Shown here: in pieces, positions 21,332-29,832 of the stretch
Layout of the letters: the number at the start of each line of letters is the position of its first letter
How positions within the stretch are numbered: the first letter of the stretch is position 1
From: Clostridiales bacterium
Lineage (GTDB): Bacteria; Bacillota; Clostridia; Lachnospirales; Lachnospiraceae
Direction of reading: 5' to 3'
Length of the DNA: 38,319 nt
Assembly: GCA_012523775.1 (NCBI GenBank)
Contig: JAAYTK010000088.1
Location: 1 to 38,319 of the forward strand
Program-made: the position numbers and the translations under genes
Notes under the pieces: model-generated
What the model saw: the letters and a program-made list of their open reading frames with translations, nothing else
Told to the model about the DNA's origin: nothing
Database searches by the model: none

Positions 21332-22513
21332 ATGAAGCAAATAATAAAACACGCTATTTTGCGGACAGTATGCATTATATTTGTTTTTAGCCTTGTGTCC
21401 TGTGCTAAGGCTGATAATTTAACATCGGATAATAATATTGATACAACGATAAATGAGATTAAGATAGAAGAACCTTTGCCGTTAACGATTAGAGATATCC
21501 CGTCCACTGAGCTTGTAAAGGAGCTTAAAATAGGCTGGAACTTAGGAAACACCCTGGATGCCACCGGTGGAGGGGCTCTGTTAAATACCGAAATGTCATG
21601 GGGAAATCCGGCAACAAAGGAAGATATGTTTATAGCCGTTAAGGAGGCAGGCTTTAATATCATAAGAATTCCGGTCTCGTGGGGAAACCATCTGGGGCCG
21701 GAGCCCGACTATACAATACATACAGTATGGCTTGACAGAGTTAATGAGGTTGTGGATTATGCAATTGAAAATGACTTATTTGTAATACTCAACATGCATC
21801 ATGAGGAATGGCATTTTCCTTCATATGATAACCTGGATAAAGCGGAAGCGATATTAACAAAGGTATGGTCACAGATAGCGGAAAGATTTAAGGATTATGA
21901 TGAGCATCTGATATTTGAGGGAATGAACGAACCCAGAATGAAAGGCACTCCCCAGGAATGGACAGGAGGAAATGCAGAAGCCAGAGATGTCATCAACAGG
22001 CTGAACCGGTCCTTTGTGGATACAATCAGAAATTCCGAGGGTAATAATCCATATCGTCATTTAATGATACCGACTTATGCTGCGTCCTCCGATCCGAAAA
22101 CATGGAAGGATTTTATTATTCCTGAGGATGATAAAATTATCGTATCAATACATGCATACACTCCTTATCATTTTGCCTTAAATAAACATGGGACTGCCGA
22201 TTGGAGTCCGGATAACGTAAATGATACTAAAGATATAGACAGTCTGATGAATAATCTGTATGATTTCTTTATCAGTAAAGGATATCCCGTTATTCTTGGA
22301 GAATTTGGTGCCATGGATAAAGACAATCAGGAGGCAAGAGTTTTATGGGCAGAGTATTATATACGAAAAGCCACTGAAAAAGGAATTCCTTGTATCTGGT
22401 GGGATAACGGAGCCTTTATGGGAAGCGGAGAACTGTTTGGATTACTCGACAGAAGAAAAGGAGAATGGCGACATCCTGAGATAATAGAAGCCCTGATGAG
22501 AGGGCTGGAATAA
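21332..22513 (+). CDS. GH5 endoglucanase, lipoprotein
   Basis: A 393-residue glycoside hydrolase family 5 enzyme, probably hydrolysing beta-1,4-glucans such as cellulose, xyloglucan or mixed-linkage glucan. The signal peptide ends with lipobox LVSC (Cys24), so it should be lipid-anchored on the outer face of the membrane. The catalytic domain (about 60-390) has KIGWNLGNTLDATGG, EMSWGNPATKEDM, HHEEW, the acid/base Glu200 in FEGMNEPR, and nucleophile Glu324 in VILGEFGAMD. These resemble GH5 subfamily 4. There is no dockerin, carbohydrate-binding module or SLH domain, so it is not cellulosomal. I chose the ATG at 21332, with GGGAGGAG upstream, over an in-frame TTG at 21317. A strong terminator follows. 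Confidence 0.93.
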   Translation: MKQIIKHAILRTVCIIFVFSLVSCAKADNLTSDNNIDTTINEIKIEEPLPLTIRDIPSTELVKELKIGWNLGNTLDATGGGALLNTEMSWGNPATKEDMFIAVKEAGFNIIRIPVSWGNHLGPEPDYTIHTVWLDRVNEVVDYAIENDLFVILNMHHEEWHFPSYDNLDKAEAILTKVWSQIAERFKDYDEHLIFEGMNEPRMKGTPQEWTGGNAEARDVINRLNRSFVDTIRNSEGNNPYRHLMIPTYAASSDPKTWKDFIIPEDDKIIVSIHAYTPYHFALNKHGTADWSPDNVNDTKDIDSLMNNLYDFFISKGYPVILGEFGAMDKDNQEARVLWAEYYIRKATEKGIPCIWWDNGAFMGSGELFGLLDRRKGEWRHPEIIEALMRGLE

Positions 22514-22524
22514 ATCATAATATC

Positions 22525-22567
22525 AGACCCGGGATAGAGCATAAAGCTCTATCCCGGGTCTTTTTTT
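22525..22567 (+). terminator. intrinsic terminator after GH5 gene
   Basis: A perfect 16-bp stem (22525-22540 with 22546-22561), 5-nt loop ATAAA, then a run of T. It is one of the strongest terminators in the window and insulates the peptide cluster from upstream transcription. Confidence 0.95.
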
Positions 22568-22663
22568 ATTGAAAATGTAATGATAAATTCTCCTCATCGT
22601 ATTTTTCTGCAAATAATCCTTATAATTTGAATTCATCAAGGGCTTGCCCATCAAATAAAAGAT

Positions 22664-22690
22664 GTTTCATGTAGTATACATGGGTTTCAT
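22664..22690 (+). promoter_or_regulatory. direct repeat upstream of precursor promoter, possible LytTR operator
   Basis: GTTTCAT occurs at 22664-22670 and again at 22684-22690, start-to-start 20 nt, and ends at the first base of the -35 box. LytTR/AgrA regulators bind two short direct repeats about two helical turns apart just upstream of the -35, and a LytTR regulator is encoded in this cluster. The link is inferred from position; the 7-mer is not a textbook AgrA box. Confidence 0.4.
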
Positions 22691-22718
22691 TGAGTCAAAA
22701 AATGGTTATCCATATAAT
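22690..22718 (+). promoter_or_regulatory. sigma-A promoter of the thiopeptide precursor
   Basis: TTGAGT (22690-22695), exactly 17 nt, then perfect TATAAT (22713-22718). It leaves a leader of about 120 nt before the precursor ATG. Apart from this, the direct repeat, the terminator and the 14-bp repeat, the 333-nt gap 22514-22847 holds nothing else I can identify. Confidence 0.78.
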
Positions 22719-22748
22719 GGCATTGTAAATAACATTTCAAGGATAGGT

Positions 22749-22762
22749 ATTGCATTGACCCA
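22749..22762 (+). repeat. left arm of 14-bp inverted repeat flanking the precursor
   Basis: ATTGCATTGACCCA. It is the exact reverse complement of 23062-23075, and similarity extends imperfectly a few bases on both sides. It lies downstream of the promoter and upstream of the precursor ribosome site. Confidence 0.85.
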
Positions 22763-22847
22763 ATTAATAATGAACGTAATAAGATTAAGCATTAATTAAG
22801 AAAAAACCAAAATCCAGACTACATATTAAAAAAGGAGGAAGCAAATT

Positions 22848-23033
22848 ATGAAGAATGAGTTATTTAACGGAATCGAGGATATCGAGATAATCGAAGTATC
22901 AGAGGCATCTTTACTTGGTGAGACTGCTGCAACCAGCGGTTCCAGTTCTTGTGGAAGCTGCTCATGCTGCGGTTCATCATCCTGCATCAGCTGTGGCGGC
23001 GGCAATGCTGCTACAATGGAAGCAGCAAGATAG
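22848..23033 (+). CDS. thiopeptide-type (thiazolyl peptide) bacteriocin precursor
   Basis: A 61-residue RiPP precursor. The leader (about 1-29) is acidic with Ile/Glu-rich IEDIEIIEVSEASLLGETAA, the style of thiopeptide leaders. The core region (about 30-52) is Ser/Cys/Gly only apart from one Ile: Cys at 35, 38, 40, 41, 46 and 49, and Ser at 30, 32-34, 37, 39, 43-45 and 48. Cysteines would become thiazoles and some serines oxazoles or dehydroalanines through the downstream enzymes. After the last Cys there is Gly3 and an unmodifiable-looking NAATMEAAR tail, which is unusual. AAAAGGAGGAAGCAAATT precedes the ATG, a strong ribosome site, as expected for a highly made substrate. Confidence 0.88.
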   Translation: MKNELFNGIEDIEIIEVSEASLLGETAATSGSSSCGSCSCCGSSSCISCGGGNAATMEAAR

Positions 23034-23061
23034 TATTTGATTTATTACCTTCAGAGTTAAG

Positions 23062-23075
23062 TGGGTCAATGCAAT
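23062..23075 (-). repeat. right arm of 14-bp inverted repeat flanking the precursor
   Basis: TGGGTCAATGCAAT, perfect inverse of 22749-22762. It lies in the 78-nt gap between the precursor stop and the ABC ATPase start, so the two arms enclose the whole precursor gene and its ribosome site. Confidence 0.85.
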
Positions 23076-23111
23076 TAACTATATAGGTTTGATAGAGAGG
23101 TGATTGTTGTT

Positions 23112-23834
23112 ATGAGTTTAATCGAAGTTAAAAATGTCTATAAATCGTATGGTGAAAAGAAAGTTTTAAAAAATGTCTCTCTGGAGATTAACAAAGGAGA
23201 AGTCGCTGCAATCATCGGGCCAAACGGCACAGGCAAGACAACTCTTATGGAAATCATGATGACATTACGAAAGGCAGATAACGGCGATATTGAGATTATG
23301 GGTATGAATATAAGTGAGGAAAAGTCAATAGATGCAATACGAAGCCAATTGGGAGTTATCTTCCAGGAAGGCGGAATGTATAACTTTATGAGGCTTAAGG
23401 AGGCATTGGATCTGTTTGCCAGCTTCTATGATGTTCCCAAGGATAAGGTAAACCGTTTGGTCGAAGAGTTTGACCTGGGTCCATATATGAATACCAAGTA
23501 TCATAAGATGTCCGGCGGCTGGAAGCAGAGGTTCCTATTGGCGATAGCTTTTCTTCATGATCCGGAGCTTCTGTTTTTAGATGAGCCTACAACAGGACTT
23601 GATCCAAAGGCAGCACAGACTCTGTGGAACAACATAAAAGGCAGTAAAGATGAGAACAGGACCATTGTACTTACTACACATTCCATGGAGGAAATTGAAC
23701 GGTACTGTGACCGTGTAATTGTACTTAAAGCAGGCGAAGTGGTGGCTAATGATTCACCGAAGAGCTTAATTAAAAAGTACAATAAAGAATTTTTCACTGA
23801 TGTTTATTTTCATTTAGTAGAAGGTGGTGCGTGA
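23112..23834 (+). CDS. ABC transporter ATP-binding protein (exporter of the peptide)
   Basis: A 240-residue ATPase of the drug/bacteriocin exporter type. It has Walker A GPNGTGKTTLMEI, Q-loop FQEGG, signature KMSGGWKQRFLLAIAFLHDP, Walker B ELLFLDEPTTGLDP and the switch His in TTHSMEE. The signature reads MSGGW, a small variant of LSGGQ. I chose the ATG at 23112 because GAGAGGTGA lies about 8 nt upstream; the in-frame GTG at 23100 overlaps that site. Its stop overlaps the permease start (TGATG). It probably exports the mature peptide and may also give self-protection, since no other immunity gene is seen. Confidence 0.93.
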   Translation: MSLIEVKNVYKSYGEKKVLKNVSLEINKGEVAAIIGPNGTGKTTLMEIMMTLRKADNGDIEIMGMNISEEKSIDAIRSQLGVIFQEGGMYNFMRLKEALDLFASFYDVPKDKVNRLVEEFDLGPYMNTKYHKMSGGWKQRFLLAIAFLHDPELLFLDEPTTGLDPKAAQTLWNNIKGSKDENRTIVLTTHSMEEIERYCDRVIVLKAGEVVANDSPKSLIKKYNKEFFTDVYFHLVEGGA

Positions 23835-24580
23835 TGAATAATTATAGCAAAGTTTTAACAAAGCAGGTTAAATATGATTTAATTATTTTCTTTCGGGAGC
23901 CCTTCTTTGCTTTACCGATTTTGCTGTTACCCGGGGTGTTTTTTGTCTTATATGCAGGAATGTATGCCAGAAACGGTATGGATGTAGACACCTTTGGCGG
24001 ATATATTCCAATGTATATGCTTCTTATTTCTTTTTTAACAGTGTTTTTTAATATCGGTACCCAGTATGTGACGGATCGTGAAATTGGAATTATAAAGAGG
24101 CTGATAATGTCTCCAATTAAAATTTATAATGTCATACTGACATATTTGATCCGTGGATTACTTATATCTATCATGGGATTTTTTGAAATGATTTTTCTTG
24201 CGACAGTTGTATTCAGTATACCCTTAAGCAATAACATGATTATATACTTCCTAAGCTTTTGTATAATGGTTGGCGTTATGATGTTGATAAGTCTGGCAAT
24301 CCATGGTTTCTTCAAGAATTCCAGACAAGTCACACCCTTTACAATAATAATATTCCAGTATGTACTGTTTGCATCAGGCATGTTAATTCCGGTATCTAAG
24401 ATGGTCCTGCCTCTCAGGATTCTTGTTTATTTTAATCCGGTATATCATATGAACCAGATTTTAATGAGGGTGTGGTATGGTAAATGGCCTGATATTGTAA
24501 ATATAGCGGCATTGGCTGTTGTGATAATTATATGCGGCATAATCTTTAAGATTCAAAAGCAGTTTAAAACGGATAAATAG
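23834..24580 (+). CDS. ABC-2 type transporter permease
   Basis: A 248-residue membrane protein with about six hydrophobic helices, beginning with a short cytoplasmic segment and FFREPFFALPILLLPGVFFV, the amphipathic start typical of ABC-2 permeases. Later parts include VTDREIGIIKRLIMSPI and the closing helix AALAVVIIICGIIFKI. It would form the channel for the ATPase encoded just before, with which it overlaps by one base. No peptidase domain is fused to either subunit, so leader removal is not done by this transporter. Confidence 0.92.
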   Translation: MNNYSKVLTKQVKYDLIIFFREPFFALPILLLPGVFFVLYAGMYARNGMDVDTFGGYIPMYMLLISFLTVFFNIGTQYVTDREIGIIKRLIMSPIKIYNVILTYLIRGLLISIMGFFEMIFLATVVFSIPLSNNMIIYFLSFCIMVGVMMLISLAIHGFFKNSRQVTPFTIIIFQYVLFASGMLIPVSKMVLPLRILVYFNPVYHMNQILMRVWYGKWPDIVNIAALAVVIIICGIIFKIQKQFKTDK

Positions 24581-24616
24581 AGGAGGAACTGACAATAGAT
24601 AACGGAGGTTAAGCAA

Positions 24617-27139
24617 TTGGAAAGAGTGTTATTTCCCTATTTTATTGAACGGAGTACCAATATTCCCAAAAAAGTAATGGAAAGCTTCTCGAATAAGGAG
24701 CTACCGGAGTATATTGACAGACTCGAAGAGGCGAAGGCTGTGTTAGAGGCGGTCGTGGAGAATACCACAGGAACTCTTGAAAAACAATATGCAAGCTATA
24801 AGAACAATAAGTTACTTAATTATAAGAGAAAGGTCTTTAACCACAAGGACATTAAAGAGATTGACGAAGAGCTGGATTCAATCAGCAGGAATGTCTTGGT
24901 GGAGTATAAATGTGCGTTTGAAAAGCTTGGAAATCTGAAACGGGAGTTTGAGGAAAGCTATCAAAGCACTTATGAAAAGAACAGAATGCAGCTTTATGAT
25001 TTTTTTACCGTCAATCAGGAAATTCCTAAGGCATTTCCCTTAATTAATAAGAATATGGATCATAAATTTAAAAAGTATATCGGGACACCGGTGGAAGAGC
25101 ATAATGCAGATATCCGTAAACTGGATCATCAATTAATCCGGTTACTGAGCAGAGCTACTATGAAGACAAGTCCCTTTAGTTATCTGACATCCATTTGTCT
25201 TTCCAAAAACAATTATCAGTCGGAGACGGGTAAAGAAAGGGAGCCCATTTGTGAGATTAATAACTACATTATTAAACTGATATACGATCATTTGGTGCTA
25301 CTGCCTGCCTTCGCGGTTCAGTGTAATTACCGTATCAGTGCGTATCATCGTTACGAGACCTATTATGTGTTCTTAGGACAGGAGGATTATGAGAAGGGGA
25401 AGGTCTATAAAACCGTAGATTGGAGTAAAACCATAGCCCGTAACAAGCTCTTAGATCTAATTATTGACCGTTACGCAGATAAGAGCTTTTCTTACAATGA
25501 ACTGGGAGATTTTTTAGGCTCTTTGGGTCTTTCTGAAGAAAAAATTCCTACGTATATTCTTAATACCCTCCTGAAGAACCGAATAATCACCAATGCAAAT
25601 ATTATAGATGAGACCCATGGAGATATCTTTGCCGAATTTTATAAGAAGGTAGAGAGCATGAAGGATGATGAGAGCGGTAAGCTGGAGCTTATTTGTAATT
25701 TGGTTCGCAAATTAGAAGTAAGCGTGAAAGACTTTGCATTAGCCGATTGGGAAGAAAGATTTCGAATAATTCATATTATAGATTCTTTAATTAAGGAACT
25801 GTCAAAAGAAATTAACAAGGATTTCGTTCATGACATTCTTCTATATGAGGATACCATATATCGTAATATGAAGAAGCCTGTTGATATTGATGAAAGATTC
25901 TTAGAAAACATATCACAGCTACAAAAATATTCCAGAATCTTTGATCAATCTTATCCTGTATTCCTACGATTCTCAGAAATGTTTTATCAAAGGTTTGGAG
26001 AAGCCGAGATAAGAGCAGACAACCTGGAAGTATATCAGGAGTTTGTCAAAGCAGGAAGCTCTATGACCGAGGTATGGAAAGACACATTGACAGAACAGCA
26101 GGAGAGTAACAATGCCAATATGCAACGGATTTACGAGATGAAGAAAAGATTCAAGGAATTCGTGCTAAATTTAAAAGAAAACAAAGGCTCTGTTAATATA
26201 AAGGAATTTATCGATCGGGAAGTGGCCGAGAACGAGGACCTGATTTCCGAGGATGATAATTCCTCTACTGTGTTTTTCCAGAAGGGACAGGATGGTTATG
26301 TTATTAATAAGATTTATAACGGAAAACTAATTTTCTTTTCACGTTTTATAAAGCTTTTCGAAGAAGTAACAGAAAGTGACGAGTATCGAAGCTATATTGA
26401 TAAGGTATTTGGTAATAAGTCAGTGGAGATTACGGAATGCTTTGGCTTTAATGCAAATGTACATATACCGGCAGCCAAGAAACGGCTGGTCCTTCCATTA
26501 ACGGACAGGAATGATCCAACGCCGGAAGATATTGAACTTTCAAAATGTTATTTCAAATATTGCACTGAGACAGACAGAGTAAAGCTATATCACGATGAGT
26601 TGGGAGAAATCAAAGTAGAATATCTTGGGAGCCTTGCCTACTATCTGCTTCCTACAATAGTAAAGACCTTATTAGGATTAAATCCGTCAACACGTTTTGA
26701 CCCGGCATATATGAACTTCTGGAGTTTGGAGCATGAGGATGGATTGGTAATGGATCGTGTACCTGAAATAGTGTACGACAATATAGTTATAATCAGAAAG
26801 CAATGCTTAATTAGAAATATATTCGATATGAACAAGTCGGCTACGGATTTATATTATGATGTGGTAAAAGAATTTAAGCAACAGGGATTTCCGACCAAGT
26901 TCTTTATTAAGGCATATATTAATAAACCGGGATTTGAGTATCTAAATATGGGCAGGACACAACTAAAGCCGCAGTACATAGACTTGGAGAATGTTCTCCT
27001 GTTCAAGGAATTTTGTACGAAGCTTGAGAAGGAAGAAATAATCATTATAGAAGAAATGATGCCCTACAACGAAGATGAGGATTATATTCACGAATATCAA
27101 ATAGAATACTCATCATTAATAAATCGGACCAAGCAATAA
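24617..27139 (+). CDS. LanB-type dehydratase N-domain protein (tRNA-Glu-dependent Ser/Thr dehydration)
   Basis: An 840-residue protein of the lantibiotic dehydratase N-terminal family. Members of the split type found in thiopeptide clusters glutamylate Ser/Thr side chains using glutamyl-tRNA; a separate C-domain protein then eliminates glutamate to leave dehydroalanine. The marker motif is HQLIRLLSRATMKTSPFSYL (about 167-186). No C-terminal SpaB-C domain is fused, in keeping with the separate candidates at 27154-28242 and 32966-33835. The start is TTG, with GGAGG 8 nt upstream; no ATG is better placed. It ends 14 nt before the next gene. Substrate should be serines in the precursor core. Confidence 0.85.
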   Translation: MERVLFPYFIERSTNIPKKVMESFSNKELPEYIDRLEEAKAVLEAVVENTTGTLEKQYASYKNNKLLNYKRKVFNHKDIKEIDEELDSISRNVLVEYKCAFEKLGNLKREFEESYQSTYEKNRMQLYDFFTVNQEIPKAFPLINKNMDHKFKKYIGTPVEEHNADIRKLDHQLIRLLSRATMKTSPFSYLTSICLSKNNYQSETGKEREPICEINNYIIKLIYDHLVLLPAFAVQCNYRISAYHRYETYYVFLGQEDYEKGKVYKTVDWSKTIARNKLLDLIIDRYADKSFSYNELGDFLGSLGLSEEKIPTYILNTLLKNRIITNANIIDETHGDIFAEFYKKVESMKDDESGKLELICNLVRKLEVSVKDFALADWEERFRIIHIIDSLIKELSKEINKDFVHDILLYEDTIYRNMKKPVDIDERFLENISQLQKYSRIFDQSYPVFLRFSEMFYQRFGEAEIRADNLEVYQEFVKAGSSMTEVWKDTLTEQQESNNANMQRIYEMKKRFKEFVLNLKENKGSVNIKEFIDREVAENEDLISEDDNSSTVFFQKGQDGYVINKIYNGKLIFFSRFIKLFEEVTESDEYRSYIDKVFGNKSVEITECFGFNANVHIPAAKKRLVLPLTDRNDPTPEDIELSKCYFKYCTETDRVKLYHDELGEIKVEYLGSLAYYLLPTIVKTLLGLNPSTRFDPAYMNFWSLEHEDGLVMDRVPEIVYDNIVIIRKQCLIRNIFDMNKSATDLYYDVVKEFKQQGFPTKFFIKAYINKPGFEYLNMGRTQLKPQYIDLENVLLFKEFCTKLEKEEIIIIEEMMPYNEDEDYIHEYQIEYSSLINRTKQ

Positions 27140-27153
27140 TGGAGGGTATGAGC

Positions 27154-28242
27154 ATGGCAAAGCTGGATAAATACAAAAAGGCTAAGATATATTTCTTTGG
27201 AAATGAGGAAGAAAAGCAAAAATTCCTTAAGGAATTTGTGGCTCCTTATTTTAAAAGGAAAATCCCCGGAAGATACTTTATTAACAGAGATTGGAACGGG
27301 GGTCCTAACTATGAAATTATATTCAGCAGCAGGCTTATAGATGAGAAGGAGCTTCAGGAAGAGGTGTTTTCCTTCTGCAAAAAGAAGGGATTTTCATGGA
27401 CCAGGGAGCAGATTGAAGATAATTTGGCTATTTACCGTAAAAATCAACAGAATCTTCTACAGATGGAGCAAAAGAAAGGCATTGGTACCCCTATTGAGAG
27501 AGAGAACCACCTAAGGGTTGTGATAGAGCCGTTAAATGAAGAATATTATCGCAGTACTTATAACTCCTCGGAGCATGTGAAACTGCATTTTAAGAGCAGG
27601 TTCCTATTGCAGCCGTCAATTGAGAAAACACTAAAAAGAATCACCGAAAAGGATGACCTTCTGATTCTCGTCATAAATTTATTCAGAATAACAATGAATC
27701 TGTTTCAATATGGCGAAAAATATGCAAGCGTTATGTATTATTCCAATATTGCAGGAGTGTTTGCTATAGCCAAGCAGTATAACGCTGAAAGCTATCTAAG
27801 GGAGAATTATAAGAAGCTGTATAATAGGCTGAATATTGACCGATTGGATACGCTTTCGGTAGATGAAGAACTCCTAAGTGGTTATCGGAAGGCATGGACT
27901 GCTATATATGAGTTAAGTCTGAAGCTATATCAAAAAGGAGGATTCTCTGAAGAGGGGTATCTCAGCGTAGAAGAACAAGGAAACAGGATGAAAAGCAATG
28001 TATCCGGTATCGGAAGTGAGTTTCATGAGGTATTAATCTCTGAGGAATCCATCGACCGGATGATTACCAGTGAGACACATCTTGTGTTTCGTTCTATCAC
28101 TAATTTGCTATATAATATCCTGCCAACGTTAAATATAAATTTTCTCGAAAAGAATTTCTGCTGTTATGCAATAACGGAGTTCATCGCAAAAAAATACAAC
28201 ACCTCCTGGAAGGAAATTTTCAAAGAAAGGATAATTAGTTGA
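27154..28242 (+). CDS. divergent thiopeptide-type LanB C-domain protein, candidate pyridine-forming cyclase
   Basis: A 362-residue protein. The early RYFINRDWNGGPNYEIIFSS looks like the YWxGGPHxRxRF opening of the LanB C-domain/thiopeptide-ocin family, but the RYGG motif of glutamate-eliminating members is absent. In characterised thiopeptide systems two such proteins act together: one eliminates glutamate, the other (TclM/TbtD type) performs a formal [4+2] cycloaddition between two dehydroalanines to make the central pyridine and release the leader. Since 32966-33835 keeps RYGG, this one is the candidate cyclase by elimination; that is inference. I chose ATG 27154 because GGAGGG lies 7 nt upstream; two earlier ATGs sit inside or too close to it. 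Confidence 0.55.
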   Translation: MAKLDKYKKAKIYFFGNEEEKQKFLKEFVAPYFKRKIPGRYFINRDWNGGPNYEIIFSSRLIDEKELQEEVFSFCKKKGFSWTREQIEDNLAIYRKNQQNLLQMEQKKGIGTPIERENHLRVVIEPLNEEYYRSTYNSSEHVKLHFKSRFLLQPSIEKTLKRITEKDDLLILVINLFRITMNLFQYGEKYASVMYYSNIAGVFAIAKQYNAESYLRENYKKLYNRLNIDRLDTLSVDEELLSGYRKAWTAIYELSLKLYQKGGFSEEGYLSVEEQGNRMKSNVSGIGSEFHEVLISEESIDRMITSETHLVFRSITNLLYNILPTLNINFLEKNFCCYAITEFIAKKYNTSWKEIFKERIIS

Positions 28243-29804
28243 TGAATATTAAATATAAGAAAAATTGTCAGCTGTATTATGATGAGAAAGAAAAGGCAAC
28301 GTTCATAGTTAAAAGGAACGCTAAGTATATGATTAAAAATAATCAAGAGGACTATGATTTGCTACAAAGCATCATCGGAAAGTCAGTGGATAAAATCGCG
28401 GTGGATAATGTCATAGAAAATGATAAAAAAGCACTTCAATATATAAAGCTGTTGCTGGATAGGGGAATTCTGTATGCGGATCAGGATAAATACTATCCGA
28501 TAGAGCATGAATTTCAGGATTATATTATAAGCAACTTTGATGACCATTATAAGGTTCTAGATTTTATCAGCCAAAGTAGAATCGCGATAAAAAACGATCC
28601 GCAACTTACCTCCTTATATAACGGAAAGGGAATCTGGGCAAGTAATGTTGAGGGGGTGTATGATGATATTATCCATGAATTTAATGTGTTTATCGGTGAT
28701 TTTGATGAAAAAGAACTGGGAGTTCTATTGGATAATAACAGGCATGTTCTGCTTCTTAGGAAAATTGGAGGAGCCTGCGCGATCTTATATATGAACAGAT
28801 ACGATGAAAATCTTTTAGACCAATTTAAGAAATTCTATATTAACAGTTCATCGGAATCCCCCTTCGGCAATAAAATACTTCCTATAAATATACTGATGCA
28901 TTTGCTTGAGAATATATTTGTAAAGGGAAGTAAGAATCTTAAATTCATTACGGCGGATGCGACCGTTCAACTGTTTCACTTAAAGGAGATTGACCGTGAT
29001 ACTCTTAAGTATTATGACCGGACGTTGGTAGCAAAAAAGGATAATTTGGCTATAATCCGTGAGATTGAGGAGATGACAAAGACAAACCCGAACTTTGTAA
29101 AGGATACGAATAAAGAAAATGCCACACTATGCCATGCACCTATATGCAATTACGAGGTATGCTTCGGCTATAACCTGAATAACCATAGAAGCTCAAGGTA
29201 TCACGAGGATAATGCGATGGCGGGAATACTGGCAATTACTGATGGAATAGAGCATGCCCTGAGGACGATGAAGCCTTCCGAGCACTGGGTATGTGCGACC
29301 TCTGTGGAAGAATATTATCTTAAGGGATATCTAAGTCTTTTGGCAACGATCGACAAACCTAAACCTGCCAATGAGGTGACCATATCATCGACAGGAATCA
29401 GGTCCTTATTAGATTTCATCCATACCTGCTATGGTCTTGAGCTTAAGTTGTATTTTCAGAATATATATAACAATGTGGTTGGAAACATATATATTACAGA
29501 TCTGAAGGGAGACATTATTTATAAAGCTAAGAATGTATGGCAGTCGGAAAAGGCAATAATGGAAGGTCTCTATGATATCATCGGAAGATGCGAGAACGAG
29601 CAGGACTTAACAAATAAGGAAAGACTATCCTATGTGAATGAGAAAAGCGTTAATATAGAGGATCGAACTACAGAGGAGATGCTTACATTGATTAGCGACT
29701 ATTTTACTTCAAGATCGATACTGGTGGATGAGAAGCCCTGGGCATACCAGAGCTGCTTTGAGACAACAGGATTACATATCGGAAGTTTCTATTTTGTAAA
29801 GTAA
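28242..29804 (+). CDS. large azole-cyclodehydratase partner, RRE plus degenerate E1-like (ocin-ThiF type)
   Basis: A 520-residue protein I recognise only in outline. The first 90 or so residues (FIVKRNAKYMIKNNQEDYDL ... IKLLLDRGILYADQ) look like a winged-helix RiPP recognition element that grips the leader peptide. The middle (GVLLDNNRHVLLLRKIGGAC) resembles a worn ThiF/E1 fold. The C-terminal part contains EDNAMAGILAITDGIEHALR, reminiscent of regions found in 'thiazole-containing bacteriocin maturation' proteins. Cys occur in CHAPICNYEVC, possibly metal-binding. The role proposed is to deliver the precursor to YcaO. ATG 28242 overlaps the preceding TGA by one base. It could instead be a cluster-specific unknown. 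Confidence 0.5.
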   Translation: MNIKYKKNCQLYYDEKEKATFIVKRNAKYMIKNNQEDYDLLQSIIGKSVDKIAVDNVIENDKKALQYIKLLLDRGILYADQDKYYPIEHEFQDYIISNFDDHYKVLDFISQSRIAIKNDPQLTSLYNGKGIWASNVEGVYDDIIHEFNVFIGDFDEKELGVLLDNNRHVLLLRKIGGACAILYMNRYDENLLDQFKKFYINSSSESPFGNKILPINILMHLLENIFVKGSKNLKFITADATVQLFHLKEIDRDTLKYYDRTLVAKKDNLAIIREIEEMTKTNPNFVKDTNKENATLCHAPICNYEVCFGYNLNNHRSSRYHEDNAMAGILAITDGIEHALRTMKPSEHWVCATSVEEYYLKGYLSLLATIDKPKPANEVTISSTGIRSLLDFIHTCYGLELKLYFQNIYNNVVGNIYITDLKGDIIYKAKNVWQSEKAIMEGLYDIIGRCENEQDLTNKERLSYVNEKSVNIEDRTTEEMLTLISDYFTSRSILVDEKPWAYQSCFETTGLHIGSFYFVK

Positions 29805-29832
29805 GTATAATCGGAAATAATGGAGGATTGGT

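Noticed and set aside
22935-23010. Ser/Cys/Gly-rich codons of the core as a tandem DNA repeat
   Set aside because: The repetition is at amino-acid level only; codons vary and there is no regular repeat unit.
22848-23033. Precursor as a lanthipeptide or sactipeptide
   Set aside because: There is no LanC-type cyclase and no radical SAM enzyme, while YcaO and SagB genes are present; the Cys-rich core with a split LanB fits azole/thiopeptide chemistry.
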